Assembly: GCF_018141665.1 (NCBI RefSeq)
Contig: NZ_CP067976.1
Location: 868,001-932,000, forward strand
Length of the DNA: 64,000 nt
DNA from: Wolbachia endosymbiont of Spodoptera picta
Lineage (GTDB): Bacteria; Pseudomonadota; Alphaproteobacteria; Rickettsiales; Anaplasmataceae
Reading direction: 5' to 3'
Shown here piece by piece: positions 60,574 to 64,000 of this stretch. Below the pieces are notes generated by a model that did not search any database, was not told where the DNA came from, and saw nothing but the letters and a program-made list of their open reading frames with translations. The translations under genes and the position numbers were made by a program. Position 1 is the stretch's first letter; every line of letters starts with the position of its first letter.

Positions 60574-62292
60574 ATGCACAGCGGCTCTCAGCATTTGTTT
60601 GATATTATAATTTTACTCTCTGCTGCTGTGTTTATAGTCATAGCGTTTTGGAAAATGAATATTAGCCCAGTACTTGGTTACTTTGTTGCAGGTGCATTGA
60701 TTGGTTCTCATGGATTTAATCTGATACATTCAGTTGAAGTAATGGATAACTTTGCAGAGTTTGGCGTAGTTTTCCTATTGTTCATTATAGGTCTTGAATT
60801 GACATTTGAACGCCTTATCGCTATGCGTAGGCATGTGTTTGGGTTTGGTTCCCTTCAAGTTATAGTTACCATGATAGCAATATGGTGCATTGCTCTTGCC
60901 TTTGGAGTAAATACAAACATGGCAGCAGTTATCGGTGGTGGACTTGCACTATCCTCAACAGCAATAGTGTTGCAGGTTCTGCAAGAAAAGGGTTCTCAAG
61001 CAAGCCAAGTTGGTAGATTGTCAATAGCAGTGCTACTAATGCAGGACTTTGCAGTGGTACCTCTAATAGTACTAGTGCCCCTGCTTACTGGCAATTCTGA
61101 ACACAGCTTAATAAGCTCGTTGGCAGGCTCATTAGTGCAAGCAGCTATTGCATTGGTGTTGATATTTGTAACTGGTAGGTTATTACTGAGGCCATTGTTT
61201 TCGGTTATTGCCAAAATGGAGAGTAATGAAATCTTTATATCAACAACACTTCTGATAATATTAGGATCAGCATTTATTACTGAACAATTTCATTTATCAA
61301 TGGCATTAGGCGCATTTGTTGCTGGGTTACTAGTTGCAGAAACAGAACACAGGAATTCGGTAGAACATGCAGTATTGCCATTTAAAGACTTATTTCTTGG
61401 TTTATTCTTTATGACTGTTGGCATGTCTATTGATATTGACCTTTTACTCAATAAGTTACCACTCGTTACTTTATTATCAATTATCCTTATCGTTTTAAAG
61501 ACTTCCATTATATATACATTGTGTAGATTTTTTGGATTTAGAAGTGCACCTGCAATACAAGCTGGATTACTGCTTGCACAAGGCGGTGAATTTGCATTTA
61601 TTTTATTCCGTTTAGCAGATGAATTAGATGTACTATCAAGTGAAATCGCTCAAGTGCTTATGATGGTAACTACAGTAACTATGGCTTTTACTCCTCTTTT
61701 ATCGGGAATTGGAGACTGGATAGCAAATTCATTTAGCACTGAAAAAATAATACTAGACGATGAAGCAATCGAAACAGACACACAAGATCTTTATAACCAC
61801 GTAATAGTTGCCGGGTTTGGTAGAGTGGGATATATGGTAACGAAAATGCTTACTGCGGAGCATTTAAGTTATGTTGTTGTAGATATTCAATCAAAAATAG
61901 TGAAAGAAGGAAAAAATGACAGTTTCCCTATATATCTTGGAGATGCTACAAGATATGAAATTTTAAAATCAGTAGGAATAGAAAGAGCTCAAGCTCTTGT
62001 GGTTTCAATAAAGAACGAAGTCACTATAAAGAAAATAGTTTCTCTAGTTGCAACAAACTTCCCGCATGTAAATATTATAATACGTTTACCAGATTTGAAT
62101 AATGTGGAGGTTTATAAAGATCTAGGGGCTAGTAAAGTTATTCCCGAAACGTCTGAAATTGGATTGCAGCTAGGTGGAGCAGCATTAAGTTTAAGTGGTA
62201 TTAGCGAGAGCGGAGTTACATCTTTAAAAGGTAAATTTAGAAAAGGCAACTACAGTATGTTAAAAGACCTTGGTAGTGATAAAGATGAATAA
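60574..62292 (+). CDS. Kef-type K+/H+ antiporter with RCK domain
   Basis: A 572-residue CPA2 transporter. Residues 1-380 form 12 or 13 membrane helices with PVLGYFVAGALIG, EFGVVFLLFIIGLELTF and ALGAFVAGLLVAETE. A C-terminal RCK/TrkA-N domain starts at HVIVAGFGRVGYMVTKML (about residue 409) and binds NAD(H) or glutathione-like ligands. KefB/KefC link K+ efflux to thiol stress, which fits the thioredoxin-like gene directly upstream. Direction and ion specificity are inferred from the family. Confidence 0.88.
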   Translation: MHSGSQHLFDIIILLSAAVFIVIAFWKMNISPVLGYFVAGALIGSHGFNLIHSVEVMDNFAEFGVVFLLFIIGLELTFERLIAMRRHVFGFGSLQVIVTMIAIWCIALAFGVNTNMAAVIGGGLALSSTAIVLQVLQEKGSQASQVGRLSIAVLLMQDFAVVPLIVLVPLLTGNSEHSLISSLAGSLVQAAIALVLIFVTGRLLLRPLFSVIAKMESNEIFISTTLLIILGSAFITEQFHLSMALGAFVAGLLVAETEHRNSVEHAVLPFKDLFLGLFFMTVGMSIDIDLLLNKLPLVTLLSIILIVLKTSIIYTLCRFFGFRSAPAIQAGLLLAQGGEFAFILFRLADELDVLSSEIAQVLMMVTTVTMAFTPLLSGIGDWIANSFSTEKIILDDEAIETDTQDLYNHVIVAGFGRVGYMVTKMLTAEHLSYVVVDIQSKIVKEGKNDSFPIYLGDATRYEILKSVGIERAQALVVSIKNEVTIKKIVSLVATNFPHVNIIIRLPDLNNVEVYKDLGASKVIPETSEIGLQLGGAALSLSGISESGVTSLKGKFRKGNYSMLKDLGSDKDE

Positions 62293-62381
62293 TCCTCTAT
62301 CACTTTAATTAGTGACCAGAAAAACACATTTAATTAAGCAACTATACTCTCTAGAAAGGTGAAATTGACCTTATTGTAACT

Positions 62382-63542
62382 ATGAACAAAATAATAATAA
62401 AAAAATTTGGTGGTACTTCGCTAACTGACTTAAATCGAGTTGCAAATCTAATAAAAAACGATATTGAAAAAGGTTATAATGTAATTGCTGTTGTATCCGC
62501 TGCTGCAGGATTCACTGACCAAATGGCTTTTCAAGCCAGGCAAATTTCAAATTTAAATTGTAGACAAGAGTTATCAGAGTATGATGTCCTGCTTTCAGCA
62601 GGAGAACAAGTCTCTTGCGGGTTATTAGCTATCACTCTTCTGTCTGTTGGAGTTAATGCTAAATCATGGCTCGCCTGGCAGTTACCAATTCTAACGGATA
62701 ATTTTTATTCTGAGTCTAAAATAAAAAAGATAAAAATTGACCATGTAAAAAGATCTTTTGCTGAGGGTTATACTGCTGCAATCATTGCTGGTTTTCAGGG
62801 TATATACGATGATAGAATCACTACTTTTGGTAGAGGAGGATCTGACATCTCAGCAATTGCCTTTGCTGTAGTCTTTGGTATTAGGACTTGTGAAATTTTT
62901 ACTGATATTGACGGAATATATACAGCAGACCCAAAAATTGTTCCAAGGGCACGCAAGCTTAAATCTATCTCTTACAATGAAATATTGGAGATGTCGTCAT
63001 CTGGTGCTAAAATATTGCATAATCGTTCAGTACAACTTGCAATGAAGCATAATATTAAGGTGCAAGTGTTATCCACTTTTGAGGAAGTAGAAGGCACTAC
63101 AGTACTACACGAAAAAGATGTACTGGAAAGATACTTAATTACTGGAATAACTTATAGCACTCACGAAGCTCTTGTAACTTTTACTAACTTTGCAAATACT
63201 CTGGATACTTTAAGAGATATAGCAGGAGCAAACGTTAAAGTTGACATGATACATGGGTCAAGCTTTTTGATTTCTAAATTTGATGTTGATTTAATGACAA
63301 AGTTATTGAACAAAAATGAAAATTATGTCGTAAACAATAATATAGCTAAAATTTCAATAATTGGTATTGGTGTTATGTCTAACACTGAAGTGATGTACCG
63401 CACACTCAAGGTTTTAAGCGAAAAAAAGATAGAAATACTTGCTGTCACAATGTCCGAAATCAAGATCAGTATAGTTGTTCAAAAAAAACACGCTGAGGCT
63501 TTAATTAGAGATTTACATACCGAATATGAGCTTGATGTATGA
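62382..63542 (+). CDS. lysC: Aspartate kinase
   Basis: First enzyme of the aspartate pathway toward diaminopimelate. The kinase core has KKFGGTSLTD (residues 6-15), AGEQVSCGLLA, FGRGGSDISA and TDIDGIYTADPKIVPRARKL. The C-terminal ACT region (ISIIGIGVMSNTEVMYRTLKVLSE) is present. At 386 residues it is about 20 shorter than typical, mostly within the regulatory half. Together with dapF it supports DAP supply for lipid II. Confidence 0.94.
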   Translation: MNKIIIKKFGGTSLTDLNRVANLIKNDIEKGYNVIAVVSAAAGFTDQMAFQARQISNLNCRQELSEYDVLLSAGEQVSCGLLAITLLSVGVNAKSWLAWQLPILTDNFYSESKIKKIKIDHVKRSFAEGYTAAIIAGFQGIYDDRITTFGRGGSDISAIAFAVVFGIRTCEIFTDIDGIYTADPKIVPRARKLKSISYNEILEMSSSGAKILHNRSVQLAMKHNIKVQVLSTFEEVEGTTVLHEKDVLERYLITGITYSTHEALVTFTNFANTLDTLRDIAGANVKVDMIHGSSFLISKFDVDLMTKLLNKNENYVVNNNIAKISIIGIGVMSNTEVMYRTLKVLSEKKIEILAVTMSEIKISIVVQKKHAEALIRDLHTEYELDV

Positions 63543-63557
63543 CAGCACGCTTGAAAT

Positions 63558-64000
63558 TTATTTACTTGATAATTCAAAAAACTTGAAAGAGCAAAGATAG
63601 TTATTGAAATTATCTTGATTTACATCGGTTATCCAAGTTTGACATTGAATGCTTAACACCTCCTCAATTAACACCTTTCTGTAATCTTTATCCAGATGAG
63701 ACATTATATCGTCAAGCAGAAGAAGAGGTGCTTTATTGTAATGAATACACCTTGCTTTTACACTAGATAAGATGATAGAAAGCAGTAATAGCTTTTGCTC
63801 TCCAGTAGAACAAAGATTTATTGGCATGTCCCCTTTTTGGCAAAAAACCCGAAAATTATCATTATGTACAGAAAAGGTTACTCTACCAGTTAATGAGTCT
63901 TTTTCTCTATTTTCCTTTAGACGATTCTGAAAATATTCTGCAGTATCGTTCAAAGTTAGCTGACTGCTAAATTTCAAACTTGCCTTTGGAAAAAACTCAC
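63558..64000 (-). CDS. recF: RecF, C-terminal part (runs off the window)
   Basis: The C-terminal 147 or so residues of the recombination mediator RecF, which loads RecA at gaps. It opens at the window edge with EFFPKASL. The ABC-type signature is CSTGEQKLLLLSIILS, and Walker B plus D-loop read LLLLDDIMSHLD. The gene continues beyond base 64000. It is convergent with lysC, with 15 bases between the stop codons. Confidence 0.88.
   Translation of the reverse strand, partial: EFFPKASLKFSSQLTLNDTAEYFQNRLKENREKDSLTGRVTFSVHNDNFRVFCQKGDMPINLCSTGEQKLLLLSIILSSVKARCIHYNKAPLLLLDDIMSHLDKDYRKVLIEEVLSIQCQTWITDVNQDNFNNYLCSFKFFELSSK

Overview
This 64 kb window is a contiguous chromosomal stretch of an AT-rich obligate intracellular alphaproteobacterium of the order Rickettsiales, almost certainly Wolbachia. 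The decisive marker is wsp, the Wolbachia surface protein gene, at 29157-29840. Its conserved blocks around residues 165-205 look more like the Wsp of supergroup B strains (wPip type) than that of wMel; this is judged from memory, not from an alignment. An orphan VirB2-type pilin, a secreted GH5 glycosidase, an ankyrin/EPIYA protein and many short palindromic repeats between and inside genes fit the same assignment.

Layout. 1-5 kb: the histidine kinase CckA, a short HemF and an EPIYA-motif effector candidate. 5-16 kb: rsmE, rpsU, sucCD, dapF, the GH5 enzyme, a nitroreductase, bioY with a DUF1284 gene, a TPR protein, gyrA and the Rieske protein. 16.4-17.3 kb: a decayed tract with an IS630-like fragment. 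17-25 kb: tldD, small membrane proteins, a repeat-rich gap, a membrane J-domain protein, folC-mlaC, a probable 6S RNA, a RatA/Coq10 protein and a DsbA. 25-35 kb: an O-methyltransferase, a GST, SRP RNA-dnaX-ybaB, wsp, rpoH, an IalB-like protein, dnaN, truA, recA and pth-rplY. 36-45 kb: an NDUFS4-like protein, rsmH, an MFS transporter, map, ftsA, def, udg, coq7 and an unknown 400-residue protein. 45-54 kb: purF, virB2, yihY, an SDR, carB and dgkA. 54-64 kb: the comEC, coiled-coil membrane protein and rluD operon, tmk, a thioredoxin-like protein, a Kef-type antiporter, lysC and the C-terminal part of recF. Five tRNA genes are present: Glu-TTC, Pro-TGG, Val-TAC, Leu-CAG and initiator Met-CAT. No rRNA, CRISPR array, intact IS or prophage module was seen.

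How the genes fit together. Much of the content is a reduced housekeeping set: replication and repair, translation and RNA modification, the TCA cycle and respiratory chain, nucleotide synthesis, and the diaminopimelate branch (lysC, dapF) that feeds lipid II. The envelope and host-interaction layer consists of Wsp, VirB2, MlaC, DsbA, the IalB-like protein, the GH5 enzyme and the EPIYA protein. Several pairs are tightly coupled: bioY/DUF1284, folC/mlaC, rplY/pth and the coiled-coil gene/rluD overlap by 1-4 bases, with TAGTG junctions in the last two.

The most interesting observations are: (1) four regularly spaced EPIYA-type motifs in an ankyrin-like protein; (2) two palindromic repeat units inserted in frame in dnaX, next to a heptameric A slippery site whose -1 frame ends at a TGA inside the repeat, which would give a gamma-sized product; (3) a dispersed composite repeat, one copy of which encodes the C-terminus of thymidylate kinase; (4) a promoter-driven 6S-like RNA; and (5) two perfect inverted repeats placed like operators in front of genes of unknown or uncertain role.
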